DNA of 64,000 nt. Source: MWCO01 sp964488865. Lineage in GTDB: Bacteria; Myxococcota_A; Polyangia; Polyangiales; Polyangiaceae. The translations under genes were made by a program, and so were the position numbers. How positions within the stretch are numbered: position 1 is the stretch's first letter; each line of letters opens with the position of its first letter. Positions 25,698 through 34,486 of the stretch are shown one piece after another. Under the pieces are notes generated by a model, which did no database searches, was not told the origin of the DNA, and saw only the letters and a program-made list of their open reading frames with translations. The stretch lies in contig CAZAWR010000014.1 of the NCBI GenBank assembly GCA_964488865.1, positions 73,588-137,587 on the forward strand, written 5' to 3'.

Positions 25698-26655
25698 CGA
25701 CAGCGGCCTTGATGTCGTAGCGGTGTTGGAAGCCGAGCACGGTCCGTGCGCGGTGGTCATCGACCATGCATACATAGCGGATGTGATCCAGCTCGGGTGC
25801 GGGAAACGACGTCATGCCCATTTTCCACAGCCTCTGCACAGCCACTTCGGCGATGGGGTGCGGGATGCGCAGGCGGGGCTTGCCGGCGAGGCGAATCAGA
25901 TGGGACAGGGGAACCGCGGGGGGACCTGCCACGTTGAAGATCCCGCGCATGCCGGGTAGAAGGGCCATGCTCATCGCCTCGATGACGTCGTCCTGATGGA
26001 TCGCCTGGACCATGGGGTCGAACCCGAGCAGCGTGGGCACACGTGGCAACCGCAGGTAGTTCGACGAAGCATTGCGAACGGATCCGAGGATGTGCACGGG
26101 GCGGAGGATCACGGTCTCCGTCTTCGGGTTCTTCCAGAAGAAGGACTGCGCGAGCATGTCGACCTCGATGAGGTCGCGCAGCCCACTCCAGTTCGCGCTG
26201 CCCAGCAGGGGTGCATCCTCGACGAGAAACTGGGGGTTGTCGGGCCGGGCCCCGTACACCGCGCTTCCCGAAAGGACGATGAGCTTGGGGACGTCGAACT
26301 GGGCCACGTACTCGAGCAACTTCTGGAAGCCGACCAGGTTCCACGAGTGATGCTCGGCCGAGCTCTTCCGCGGGTTGTGCATGATGCCCATGTGCACGAC
26401 GGCGGCGATCTCACGGCCCCGGAAGATGTCGCGCATCTTCTTGCGGCGCAGGTCGACGGCGAAGTGCTCCACGTCCTTGGGGAAGGCCACGAACGTGCGA
26501 CGGTCCACGCCGATGACCGACCGTTGCCGGTGCAGCACGCGTGCGAGCAGTTGCCCGAGCCGTCCGCAGATCCCTGTGATGAGGATCGGAGCCTGCGGAG
26601 CAGCGAGCTTCGAACTCTGGGTCTTGTTCTTCGCGTCCCCTACCCTGCGAGCCAC
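25675..26655 (-). CDS. NAD-dependent epimerase/dehydratase-like protein (extended SDR)
   Basis: A 326-residue Rossmann protein with nucleotide-binding motif TGICGRLG (G28, G31, G34), a VHMG segment and LSGSAVYG. The usual catalytic YxxxK is not evident: the equivalent stretch reads WSGLRDLIEVDMLA. It may therefore bind NAD without normal epimerase chemistry. It follows the acyltransferase gene by 29 bp on the same strand. Mycobacteria also place a GalE-like gene beside a similar acyltransferase (Rv0501/Rv0502 region), suggesting a conserved lipid-related pair; that parallel is recalled, not searched. Confidence 0.8.
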   Translation of the reverse strand: MARRVGDAKNKTQSSKLAAPQAPILITGICGRLGQLLARVLHRQRSVIGVDRRTFVAFPKDVEHFAVDLRRKKMRDIFRGREIAAVVHMGIMHNPRKSSAEHHSWNLVGFQKLLEYVAQFDVPKLIVLSGSAVYGARPDNPQFLVEDAPLLGSANWSGLRDLIEVDMLAQSFFWKNPKTETVILRPVHILGSVRNASSNYLRLPRVPTLLGFDPMVQAIHQDDVIEAMSMALLPGMRGIFNVAGPPAVPLSHLIRLAGKPRLRIPHPIAEVAVQRLWKMGMTSFPAPELDHIRYVCMVDDHRARTVLGFQHRYDIKAAVDAVFASE

Positions 26656-26684
26656 CGATCGCCTCCTGCCCCGGACACCGGGTC

Positions 26685-27599
26685 CTACCAGAACACGTGC
26701 TTCCGCTCCCTGAGCCCGCGGTTGATCATCGACTGGATCGTGCTGCGCACGACCTCGACCTTGGTCTCGATGACGGCATCCTCATCGTCCGGATCACCGC
26801 TCATGACGATCGGCTCGCCGAAACGGATGCGGTATTTGGTGGGCAGAGGCATCGCCCCTCCGGGCAGCAGCACCTGCGGGAGGATCGGGAACGCGGGCAT
26901 CCGCATGGCCTTCGCGAGGGACGCGATGTTCCCCAAGTTGACGTACTGCTCCTCGGCCCCCACCACGGCGATCGGGACGATGGGGGTGCGCGTTTCGAGC
27001 GCAAGACGCACGAACCCGAGGCCGAACTCCTGGAGCCGGTATCGTTCCGAGAAAGGCTTGGAGATGCCTCGCGTTCCTTCCGGGAACACCAGCAAGGCCT
27101 CCTCGGATTCGAGCAGCCGCTTCGCATTCTCCGGCACCCCGACCACCTGGCCGCACCGGGTGAAGAGCGCGGACACTCCCGGCAACGTCTGGGTCCACTT
27201 GTCCACCATGCTGCGCACCGCGCGCGGTGGGTCCGCATCGTAGAACATCGACGCGGCGATCAAGGCGGCATCGAGCGGGATTTGCCCGGAGTGGTTGGCG
27301 ATGAGCAGGACACGTCCCGGGGGCACCTGCTCCACGCCGGACGCCTCCACCCGGAAGTAGAAGCGGTGCAGCACGGCCACCGCCGTCAAGGCCACGCGGA
27401 TCCACTCCAGGTCCAGGCCGAAGGGATCCATGTGCTCGCTGGCGCGGTGCGCCTCGAGCCGCCGCATCCTCTCGTCGAAGTCCGCGCCGGTGACCTGTCG
27501 CACCGCGGAGGCCACACGCTTGCGGGCGCGACCCAGCCATGAGCCAGAATCGGCCCACCCGTCGTTCAGCCGGACGAGAGCGGTGCGACTGTCCATCAC
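26685..27599 (-). CDS. PlsC-type acyltransferase (MGAT-like subfamily)
   Basis: A 304-residue membrane-associated acyltransferase. Motif I is NHSGQIPLD (His103, Asp110), which has the longer His-to-Asp spacing of the monoacylglycerol-acyltransferase-like subfamily instead of HX4D. Motif III, FPEGTRG, is at 172-178, and a VPIAVVGAEE motif follows. It probably transfers an acyl chain to a lysolipid or other lipid alcohol at the inner membrane. Co-transcribed with the epimerase-like gene. The second codon is also Met, so the start may shift by one residue. Confidence 0.87.
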   Translation of the reverse strand: MMDSRTALVRLNDGWADSGSWLGRARKRVASAVRQVTGADFDERMRRLEAHRASEHMDPFGLDLEWIRVALTAVAVLHRFYFRVEASGVEQVPPGRVLLIANHSGQIPLDAALIAASMFYDADPPRAVRSMVDKWTQTLPGVSALFTRCGQVVGVPENAKRLLESEEALLVFPEGTRGISKPFSERYRLQEFGLGFVRLALETRTPIVPIAVVGAEEQYVNLGNIASLAKAMRMPAFPILPQVLLPGGAMPLPTKYRIRFGEPIVMSGDPDDEDAVIETKVEVVRSTIQSMINRGLRERKHVFW

Positions 27600-27702
27600 G
27601 ATTGCCAGCGTACCTTGCCGAGGGCGTCGCCGGAAGATCCTGGCGATCGGATGACACCGGGGAGGGGCCCCGATGCGGTCCTTGTCAGGCCGAACCGATG
27701 GA

Positions 27703-27733
27703 ATAAAAATGCCTCCGCACGAACGGCGGGGGC
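27703..27733 (-). terminator. Intrinsic terminator downstream of L33 gene
   Basis: Read on the minus strand, a GC-rich stem GCCCCCGCC...GCGGAGGC with a short loop is followed directly by ATTTTTATT. It lies about 40 bp past the stop of the ribosomal protein gene. A second GC dyad (27755-27772) sits between. Confidence 0.65.
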
Positions 27734-27773
27734 ACGGACAAGCGGAGCGCGGCGGTCCGGAGACCGCCCAGCC

Positions 27774-27929
27774 CTACTTCATCTTCGCTTCGGTGAACTC
27801 GACGTGCTTGCGGGCACGCGGGTCGTACTTCTTGATCTTCAGCTTCTGCGTCATCGTGCGCTTGTTCTTGGTCGTGACGTAGAAGTAGCCGGTTCCGGCG
27901 GAGGAGATGAGTCGAATGAGCTCTCGCAT
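27774..27929 (-). CDS. rpmG: Ribosomal protein L33
   Basis: A 51-residue protein with the L33 signature ISSAGTGYFYVTTKNKRT and ending ARKHVEFTEAKMK. It is of the zinc-independent (C-minus) type: no CxxC pairs are present. It sits at the large-subunit peptidyl/exit-tRNA site. The ATG at 27929 has a GAGG ribosome binding site. A consensus promoter and an intrinsic terminator flank it, so it seems to be monocistronic; the usual neighbours secE or rpmB are not here. Confidence 0.96.
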   Translation of the reverse strand: MRELIRLISSAGTGYFYVTTKNKRTMTQKLKIKKYDPRARKHVEFTEAKMK

Positions 27930-27952
27930 GGGGTCCTCGCTTGAGACGCGGC

Positions 27953-27981
27953 TATATAGGCGCTGTCGCGCGGTCGTGCAA
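27953..27981 (-). promoter_or_regulatory. Sigma70-type promoter for rpmG
   Basis: On the minus strand TTGCAC (27976-27981) and TATATA (27953-27958) are separated by exactly 17 bp, 23 bp before the rpmG ATG. This is the best housekeeping-type promoter in the window. Confidence 0.75.
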
Positions 27982-28026
27982 GAGGGTTTGTAGCGACCCA
28001 GATCCGGAGGCATGCCCCCATCCCAG

Positions 28027-28062
28027 CCTTCCCCCGAACAGTCGCGAACAGTCGGGGGAAGG
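28027..28062. other. Perfect 11-bp stem hairpin
   Basis: CCTTCCCCCGA pairs perfectly with TCGGGGGAAGG across a loop that holds part of a direct repeat of CGAACAGTCG. It lacks a T-tract and lies between rpmG and the stop of the downstream metallo-beta-lactamase gene. It could be a bidirectional terminator or RNA-stability hairpin. Confidence 0.6.
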
Positions 28063-28201
28063 AGCCCTCTCGCGCGCCCCCACCTTCTTGGTGGCAGGCC
28101 GCGTTGCCATTCGCAAAACAAGATCCAGAGGTTACTCCCCCAGCCTGTCGCTTCGGTCTGGATCAGGGTAGCGACCTGGGGTCGGATCATCCTCGCACAG
28201 C

Positions 28202-29119
28202 TCAAAGCTTCAGCTCGTACCACGTCCCCTGCCTCGCCCCCTCCACGACCAACCCCTCCTGTTGTCCGCGCTCGACGTAGGGCTTCGTGATTGCGTCCAC
28301 TTCGTCGTCGGTGCGACCCCGGTCGTGGTGCCAGAACACCACGTGCGGCACCCCGCACCGCCTCGCGAGGTCGTAGGCGTGCGTCATGGAAGCGTGCCCG
28401 TAGTGGAACAGCGCCTCGTACTCGTCATCGGTGTAGTTGGCGTCGAACAGCAGAAGGTCCACGCCGCGCACGAGGTTCTCCATACGCTGTTGCAGCGCGC
28501 GCATCTCCTCGAGCACCTCGGGACACGTCTCCCGCTGGCGGGTGTGGTAACGGTCCTCGAAGAGCATGTCTTCGAAGAGTGCCGCGTCACTCGCGAAGAA
28601 CAGGGACCGGTCCCCATGCTCCACCCGAAATCCCAGGGCGTATCCCGGATGATTCGCACGACAGCACCGGACGGTCGACGACCCGATGTGCACCTCGTCG
28701 AAGAAGTCGAGCTCGTGCACCGTCACTTTGGCGCCGATCTGTTCCAGGGGCACGGGGATGTAGCGCTTCCCATAGGAGCCCACGAAGATGTCCCGCACAG
28801 GGTCCAACCGGCCCCGAAGGGAATGCAGGTGCACCGTCCAGGAGGGATCGTACAGCGGCTCGAAGAAAGGCAGAGCAAGGACGTGATCCCAGTGCGTGTG
28901 CGTGAACAGCACGTGCAGCTCGCGCGGCCCCTTGTGATGCCTCAACTCGAGGCCCAGGTCGAAGAGCCCCGAACCGGCATCGAACACGATCGGGATCCCG
29001 TCGGGCGTGAACACCCCGAGGCATGTGGTGGCCCCGCCATACCGCGCGGTCGACGCCACCGGGTTCGGCAGGCTGCCCCGGGCCCCGTAGACGCACGCAC
29101 GCAGCGACCGCGACGTCAC
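28202..29119 (-). CDS. Metallo-beta-lactamase-fold hydrolase (second of pair)
   Basis: This 305-residue enzyme has the HxHxDH zinc site at H74, H76, D78 and H79 (FTHTHWDHVLALP) and the opening CVYGARGSLP...GGATTCLGV, with FDAGSG strand. That opening is typical of the TaR3-like/Zn-hydrolase subgroup. Later ligands (NHPG, ASDA, HDR) are plausible. The start is the GTG at 29119, which overlaps the upstream stop as GTGA; a GTG at 29125 is possible. It is a paralog of the preceding gene. No substrate can be named. Confidence 0.85.
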   Translation of the reverse strand: MTSRSLRACVYGARGSLPNPVASTARYGGATTCLGVFTPDGIPIVFDAGSGLFDLGLELRHHKGPRELHVLFTHTHWDHVLALPFFEPLYDPSWTVHLHSLRGRLDPVRDIFVGSYGKRYIPVPLEQIGAKVTVHELDFFDEVHIGSSTVRCCRANHPGYALGFRVEHGDRSLFFASDAALFEDMLFEDRYHTRQRETCPEVLEEMRALQQRMENLVRGVDLLLFDANYTDDEYEALFHYGHASMTHAYDLARRCGVPHVVFWHHDRGRTDDEVDAITKPYVERGQQEGLVVEGARQGTWYELKL

Positions 29120-29952
29120 AACCACACCTCGCTCCCCTCCCTGGCCAGCTCGATCGGAACCTGGGGGGCCCGTCGCTGCTGAGCATCCCTCGCTCGCTCC
29201 AGCTCGTCGTCGGGGCTCAATGGATCGAAGTGGATGCCGAGCAGCCGCTTCACTCCCGCCCGCACCGCCGCGTCGTGCACCACGGACAACGAGGAATGCC
29301 CCCACCCCACGGCCTCGACAAAGCGCGTTTCGGACAAGGGCATGCCGCACACCAGCAAGTCGCACCCTGCGCATGCAGCCACGAACCGGTCCACCACGGA
29401 CCGGTCTCGCAGCTCCACGTCCGGTGCGTACACGATGGTCTTGCTCCCGCGCGTCAAGCGCACGACGAGGCATCCTCCGGGATGAACGCCCTCGATGTCC
29501 ACGAGTTCGACGGTCACGTTCCCGACATGATGAACACGGGACTGCTCGGGGAGCACGAGGTGACCGAGCAGGTTGTCGGGGCCGTAGATGGGCGAGTACG
29601 CGGCGCTGAACACCGTGTCGAGCATGGCACGCAGCGCGCCCGCGTCATTCATGCCGTACAGGTGGATGTCGAACCCCTCGCGGTAGACGGGCCCGAACAG
29701 GGGCAAGCCGAGGATGTGATCCCAGTGGTAGTGGGTGAGAAACAGGTGGACGGGTCCCCCGGTGGGATGGTCGCGTAGGATCTTGGCCCCGAGGTTTGGG
29801 AGGCCTGTCCCCGCGTCGAGGATCAGGTGCTCCGGACCATCGTGGATCACCTCGAGGCACACGGTGTTGCCGCCGTGTCGCTCCTGTCCGCGCGCCATGC
29901 GCGGCAGCGATCCCCGTGCTCCCCATACCCGCAGGCCGAAAGAACCTTTCAT
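29116..29952 (-). CDS. Metallo-beta-lactamase-fold hydrolase (first of pair)
   Basis: A 278-residue paralog of the next gene. It has RVWGARGSLP and GGNTVCLEV at the N-terminus, ILDAGTG, and the zinc motif H74-Y-H76-W-D78-H79. The HxHxDH is at the same residue number as in its neighbour, consistent with tandem duplication. A late YAPDVE strand offers the bridging Asp. Cytoplasmic, no signal peptide. Translationally coupled to the second copy by a 4-bp overlap, so the two may form a heterodimer. Confidence 0.85.
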   Translation of the reverse strand: MKGSFGLRVWGARGSLPRMARGQERHGGNTVCLEVIHDGPEHLILDAGTGLPNLGAKILRDHPTGGPVHLFLTHYHWDHILGLPLFGPVYREGFDIHLYGMNDAGALRAMLDTVFSAAYSPIYGPDNLLGHLVLPEQSRVHHVGNVTVELVDIEGVHPGGCLVVRLTRGSKTIVYAPDVELRDRSVVDRFVAACAGCDLLVCGMPLSETRFVEAVGWGHSSLSVVHDAAVRAGVKRLLGIHFDPLSPDDELERARDAQQRRAPQVPIELAREGSEVWL

Positions 29953-30040
29953 CTGTGTCCCGGTTGCGTCCGTGCCGAAAGGAATGGGGAGAATTGTAGA
30001 GGAGATCGCGGTGGGACGATAGGGGAACCTGGCGCGCCCC

Positions 30041-30835
30041 TCAACGGGCGGACCCGTTCGCGAGCTGCACGGCGGTCACGAAGTCGATCTTGGGAAACCC
30101 CGCGCGCACGTACGGATTGCCCTCGCGCTGGAGATCAGCCTGACTGGGCCCCGCCCCCATGGGCGCCCCCTCGCCATACCCCGCATACAGCGAATCCACG
30201 ACGGACATGCCTGCCACCACTTCGCCGAAGGGGGCGAACGACATCGCATCGAGCCGCGCGTTGTCCACGGTGTTGATGAAGAGCTGCACGGTGCGCGACC
30301 CGGGCCCTGCCATCGCGAAGGTGACCGCCCCCCGCTCGTTCGAACGCACCACGGGGTCGTCGGGGATGCGAGCTTCGCGCCAGACCTCGTTGACCTCGGG
30401 CACACCGTGAATCCCGAACTGCACCATGAAGCCCGGGATGGCTCGAAAGACCGCGATGTCCGTGTAGTAGCCCATCCGAACCAGGTTGTAGAAGCGGTCC
30501 GCCCCATGCGGCGCCCACGCTCGCACCACGCGCACCGCAAACACACCCTTCGTCGTCGTAAACACAACGTTGAACCGCTCGGGCGCAGGTTCGACCGCCT
30601 GGTCGGGATGCAGCCACGCGGTGGGCACCGGATCCCCGGGCGCCCACTCCGGCGCGAAGGAATCGGGCGCGTCCCCCTGCTCCATGAGAGAACCGACCGG
30701 TTCGGGCGGGGGAGTAGCCGGAACGGTCATGACGACCGCAGGGACCTGGGGATGGGACGGGCTCTCGGCGCACGCGAGCAAACCGATCACCGGAAAACCG
30801 AACGCGAGCGGCGCGAGTCGGACGGCGGAAGGCAT
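30041..30835 (-). CDS. Cyclophilin-type peptidyl-prolyl isomerase lipoprotein
   Basis: A 264-residue protein with a lipoprotein signal (lipobox LLAC), a Pro-rich linker and a cyclophilin domain from about residue 88. Family features include FYNLVRMGYYTDIAVFRAIPGFMVQFG, FAMAGPGSRTVQLFINTVDNARLD and FAPFGEVVAGMSVVD, including the active-site Arg, Phe and Gln region. It would catalyse proline isomerisation of exported proteins in the periplasm. Divergent from the PilZ gene. Confidence 0.92.
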   Translation of the reverse strand: MPSAVRLAPLAFGFPVIGLLACAESPSHPQVPAVVMTVPATPPPEPVGSLMEQGDAPDSFAPEWAPGDPVPTAWLHPDQAVEPAPERFNVVFTTTKGVFAVRVVRAWAPHGADRFYNLVRMGYYTDIAVFRAIPGFMVQFGIHGVPEVNEVWREARIPDDPVVRSNERGAVTFAMAGPGSRTVQLFINTVDNARLDAMSFAPFGEVVAGMSVVDSLYAGYGEGAPMGAGPSQADLQREGNPYVRAGFPKIDFVTAVQLANGSAR

Positions 30836-30942
30836 GGGGCCATGGTGGGCTGGCCCGCCGTTAAGTCAAGCGAACGGCGAGCGACGAGCGATCCCGAGAG
30901 TTCGCATTGAACCGACGTGGGCCTCGACCTATGCTCCTCTCC

Positions 30943-31332
30943 ATGTCTGCTGCCCCCAAGCCTCCCGACCGAGGCCCGCTCCCGATGTCCACCGACGACA
31001 GGCGGAAGGCCGCGCGCAACGTCGTTTGTGTCCCGGCCCGAGTTCACCCGCAGGACGGTGGGGAGAAGCTCGCGCTCATCGAGGACATCTCGGTCACGGG
31101 TGCGCGACTGATGACCCGCAGTGAGCCGGAGGTTGGGGAGTTCCTCCGCCTCAGCCTGTACTTCGCCGGCACGAACGAGGCGCCGAAGACGGTCATGGCG
31201 CGGGTGGTGCGGCTGCTGCCCTTCGAAGACGCGGGGATCCTCTGGCGCTGCCGCGTGGCGGTGGTCTTCGAAGAAGCCCTCGCGGGGTGCGACGAGGAGA
31301 TCCGGTCGCTCGCGGAAGAAGAGGCCGGCTAG
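30943..31332 (+). CDS. PilZ-domain c-di-GMP receptor-like protein
   Basis: From the ATG at 30943 the product has 129 residues. Both c-di-GMP-binding motifs are present: RRxxxR (R20-R21-K-A-A-R25) and DxSxxG (D48-I-S50-V-T-G53). The remainder is the six-strand PilZ barrel. Other starts are possible at 30931 and at 30985 (GAGG ten bases upstream); all keep the motifs. Its TAG stop lies inside the left end of the structured repeat at 31329. No output domain is attached, so it probably works by binding a partner. Confidence 0.87.
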   Translation: MSAAPKPPDRGPLPMSTDDRRKAARNVVCVPARVHPQDGGEKLALIEDISVTGARLMTRSEPEVGEFLRLSLYFAGTNEAPKTVMARVVRLLPFEDAGILWRCRVAVVFEEALAGCDEEIRSLAEEEAG

Positions 31333-31495
31333 CCCCAAATCAAGCGCTCCGCGCTGCTTTGGGCTAGGTTTTTCTGAGGGGGCTTTCGCAAAGCCCCCTC
31401 GACGTGCTCACCCCGGCTCGCCCCAAAACGCTTCGCCTTCGGCTCGGATAGCACCAAACCCATGCACTCTTCGAACCGTGTTTGAGTTGGGGCTA
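31329..31495. repeat. Dispersed structured repeat, copy 1
   Basis: A 167-bp copy of an element found again at 34483. It begins CTAGCCCCAAA and ends TTGGGGCTA, forming terminal inverted repeats. Inside are a long hairpin (AGCGC-TCC-GCGCT core, TTTGGGCTAG closing arm, then GGTTTTTC), a second hairpin GGGGGCTTT-CGC-AAAGCCCCC, a CGCCTTCGGCTCGGATAGC segment and a final hairpin. The PilZ stop codon is the TAG of its left end. The first hairpin plus T-run looks like an intrinsic terminator. Confidence 0.85.
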
Positions 31496-31711
31496 CCGAA
31501 TTCCTTCGGGGACGGCCACTGCTTACTCGGGTGCTACGGGCGCCGACTGCCACAATAAAATGCACGAAAACCTCGTCGGATTCGCGACAGGCGGCGTGAT
31601 TCCGTTTCCTTCTCTTGATTTTATCCACGCCTCAAGCCACAAGTCCCGGACCCGTGCCCCCTGACCGTCGGCATGAGGCAACCCCCCCACCCGTTTCCAG
31701 CCCCAAACAGC
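31496..31711. other. topA upstream region
   Basis: About 216 bp with a locally AT-richer stretch (31555-31630) that probably holds the topA promoter, though no convincing -35/-10 pair was identified. No small gene is called. Confidence 0.45.
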
Positions 31712-34486
31712 ATGCCGAAGTCGTTGGTCATCGTCGAGTCCCCCGCCAAGGCCCGCACCATCGCAGGGTTTCTCGGGGACGGTTACATGGTCGAGTCGTC
31801 GATCGGTCACATCCGTGACCTGCCGAGGAACGCGAGCGAGATCCCAGCCAAGTACAAGAAAGAGTCCTGGTCGCGCCTGGGCGTGAACGTCGACAACGGC
31901 TTTCAAGCTTTGTACGTGACCAGCCCCGAGAAGCGCGCGCAGGTCACCAAGCTCAAGGCGCTGCTGGAGAAGGCAGACCGCTTGCTGCTGGCGACTGACG
32001 AGGATCGCGAAGGGGAGTCAATCGCGTGGCATCTGGTACAGGTGCTCGCGCCGAAGGTTCCCATCAAGCGGATGGTGTTCCACGAGATCACCCCCGAGGC
32101 CATCGAGCGAGCGCTGAAGAACCCGCGGGACATCGACGCGCAGCTGGTCAATGCCCAGGAAGCTCGGCGAATCCTCGACCGGCTGTACGGCTACGAGGTG
32201 TCGCCCGTCCTGTGGAAGAAGGTTCTCCCTCGGCTTTCCGCGGGTCGCGTCCAGAGCGTGGCCATCCGGATGGTGGTCGAGCGTGAGCGGGCCCGGATGC
32301 GATTCCATTCGGCGTCCTACTGGGACCTCGAAGCGACCTTGCAAGCCAACGGCGGGTCGAAGACCCCGCCCTTCGCAACCACCCTCGTGACCCTTGGGGG
32401 CGTCCGCCTCGCCCAGGGCAGGGACTATGGCGAAGACGGCAAGCTCGTGCGCAGCGATGTGCTTGCCCTCGACGAGGCAGGTGCGAATGCGGCGGCGGCG
32501 GCTCTTGCCGGCCGCGAAGCCACGGTTGCCAACGTGGAGCGCAAGGCCTACCAGCGCAGCCCGGCGCCACCGTTCATGACGTCCACGCTTCAACAGGAAG
32601 CAGGTCGCAAGCTCCGATTCTCCGCGGCCCGCACCATGCAAGCGGCCCAGCGCCTCTACGAGAGCGGCTTCATCACCTACATGCGTACCGACAGCGTCGC
32701 CCTGTCCGACGTGGCCATCCGGTCCGCGCGTGAGCACATCCGCACGCTCTACGGCGACGCGTTCGTGCCCCCGAAGCCCCGCACGTTCTTCAACAAGGTC
32801 AAGAACGCGCAGGAGGCCCACGAAGCCATCCGGCCCGCGGGGGAGGTGTTCCAGCGCCCGGAAGTCGTCGCGCGTTCCGTCGGTGACGACGAGGCCAAGC
32901 TGTACGAGCTCATCTGGATGCGCGCGGTCGCTTCGCAGATGCCTGACGCGCGTGGAGAGCGCGTCCAGGTCCAGATCGTGGCGGATGCCGACGGGAAGGT
33001 CGCGGAGCTATCGGTCTCGGGCAACACGATCACGTTCCCCGGATTTCTTCGGGCCTACGTGGAGGGCAGCGACGATCCCGAGGACAGTCTCGCGAACATG
33101 GAAAAGCCCTTGCCCGACTTGCAGAAGGGCGAGCACCTGGTGATCGGAAGCGCGGTCCCGCGCCCACACGAGACGCAGGCCCCGGCGCGATTCACCGAAG
33201 CATCCCTCGTCCGGGACCTCGAGGCGAAGGCCGTGGGCCGCCCTTCGACCTTTGCGTCCATCCTGGGCACGATCCAGGACCGCGGCTACGTGTGGAAGAA
33301 AGGCACGGCCCTGGTGCCGTCGTTCACGGCGTTCTCGGTGGTGTCCTTGCTCGAGCAGCACTTCCCGGTGCTCGTGGACTACGAGTTCACGGCCCGCATG
33401 GAGGACGATCTCGACGCGATCGCGCACGGCACGCAGGAGATGGTCCCCTGGCTCGGACGCTTCTACTTCGGCAGCCAGCACAGCCCCAGCTCGAACAAAG
33501 GCAACCAGGACCTCGCGGTCGGGTTGCGCGCCCTGGTGTCCGACAACCTGGGCGAGATCGACGCGCGTGCCATCAACTCGATGCACATCGGCGATGGCCC
33601 GGACGGGGTTCCCCTCATCGTCCGCGTGGGCCGATACGGGCCCTATTTGCAGCATGGCGAGGCGACCGCCAGCATCCCGGAGGACCTGCCCCCCGACGAG
33701 TTGACCGTCGACAAGGCGCTCTCGTTGATCGCGGTGGCGGGATCCGAACGCAAGCTTGGAACGGACCCTGTCACGGGTCTCGGGGTCTGGCTGCGCATGG
33801 GTCGATTCGGCGCCTACGTGCAACTGGGCGACGCGGAGTCCGAAGACGGCGACAAGCCCAAGCGAGCCTCGCTGTTCCGCTCGATGGAACCGGACGCCGT
33901 CACGCTCGACCAGGCCCTGGCGCTGCTCAGCCTACCGCGAATCATCGGAACGTCCGAGTCCGACGGGGAGGTCGTGGAAGCGCACAACGGCCGGTACGGA
34001 CCGTATGTCGTCAAGGGCAAGGAGCGACGAAGCCTCGACGGCGAGGAGCAAATCTTCTCCATCACGCTGGAGGACGCGGTAGCGCTGCTGGCGCAGCCGA
34101 ATCGTCGTGCGCGCAAGGCATCCTCGGGGCCGTTGCGGGAGATCGGGGAGGATCCTGTCTCGGGCGGAAAGGTCACGGTTCGAGATGGGCGCTTCGGCCC
34201 CTACGTGACGGACGGGGAGACGAACGCATCGTTGCGCAAGGGCGACACGGTGGACGGCATCACGATCGAGCGTGCGGCGGAGTTGCTGGTCGCGAGGCGT
34301 GAGCGGGTCGCGGCCAACCCGAAGAAGCCCCGCAAGCGTCCCGCCGCCAAGACGGCGACGACGAAGAAGCCTGCCGCAAAGAAGGGCAGCAAGAAGCCTG
34401 CGAAGAAGACCGCCAAGAAGACCGCCAAGAAGTCTCCGGCCAAGAAGGCCGCGAAGAAGGCTGTCAAGAAGACCACCGCCGGCTAG
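31712..34486 (+). CDS. topA: DNA topoisomerase I
   Basis: A 924-residue type IA topoisomerase, which relaxes negative supercoils. Toprim residues are clear: E9 (VESPAKA) and D96-E-D98-R-E100. The DNA-cleaving tyrosine is Y323 in FITYMRTDS. There are no C-terminal Cys4 zinc fingers. Instead four RxGxxGxYVxxG-type repeats (about residues 635-860) are followed by a ~55-residue Lys/Ala tail (PAKKxxKK), an arrangement also known from actinobacterial TopA, where the basic tail aids DNA binding. The ATG at 31712 starts at MPKSLVIV; upstream in-frame codons are Pro-rich and unlikely. Both flanks carry the same structured repeat. Confidence 0.97.
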   Translation: MPKSLVIVESPAKARTIAGFLGDGYMVESSIGHIRDLPRNASEIPAKYKKESWSRLGVNVDNGFQALYVTSPEKRAQVTKLKALLEKADRLLLATDEDREGESIAWHLVQVLAPKVPIKRMVFHEITPEAIERALKNPRDIDAQLVNAQEARRILDRLYGYEVSPVLWKKVLPRLSAGRVQSVAIRMVVERERARMRFHSASYWDLEATLQANGGSKTPPFATTLVTLGGVRLAQGRDYGEDGKLVRSDVLALDEAGANAAAAALAGREATVANVERKAYQRSPAPPFMTSTLQQEAGRKLRFSAARTMQAAQRLYESGFITYMRTDSVALSDVAIRSAREHIRTLYGDAFVPPKPRTFFNKVKNAQEAHEAIRPAGEVFQRPEVVARSVGDDEAKLYELIWMRAVASQMPDARGERVQVQIVADADGKVAELSVSGNTITFPGFLRAYVEGSDDPEDSLANMEKPLPDLQKGEHLVIGSAVPRPHETQAPARFTEASLVRDLEAKAVGRPSTFASILGTIQDRGYVWKKGTALVPSFTAFSVVSLLEQHFPVLVDYEFTARMEDDLDAIAHGTQEMVPWLGRFYFGSQHSPSSNKGNQDLAVGLRALVSDNLGEIDARAINSMHIGDGPDGVPLIVRVGRYGPYLQHGEATASIPEDLPPDELTVDKALSLIAVAGSERKLGTDPVTGLGVWLRMGRFGAYVQLGDAESEDGDKPKRASLFRSMEPDAVTLDQALALLSLPRIIGTSESDGEVVEAHNGRYGPYVVKGKERRSLDGEEQIFSITLEDAVALLAQPNRRARKASSGPLREIGEDPVSGGKVTVRDGRFGPYVTDGETNASLRKGDTVDGITIERAAELLVARRERVAANPKKPRKRPAAKTATTKKPAAKKGSKKPAKKTAKKTAKKSPAKKAAKKAVKKTTAG

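Noticed and set aside
27600..28201. tRNA gene near rpmG
   Set aside because: A tRNA often follows rpmG in other bacteria, but no cloverleaf with a CCA-type acceptor stem could be built here.
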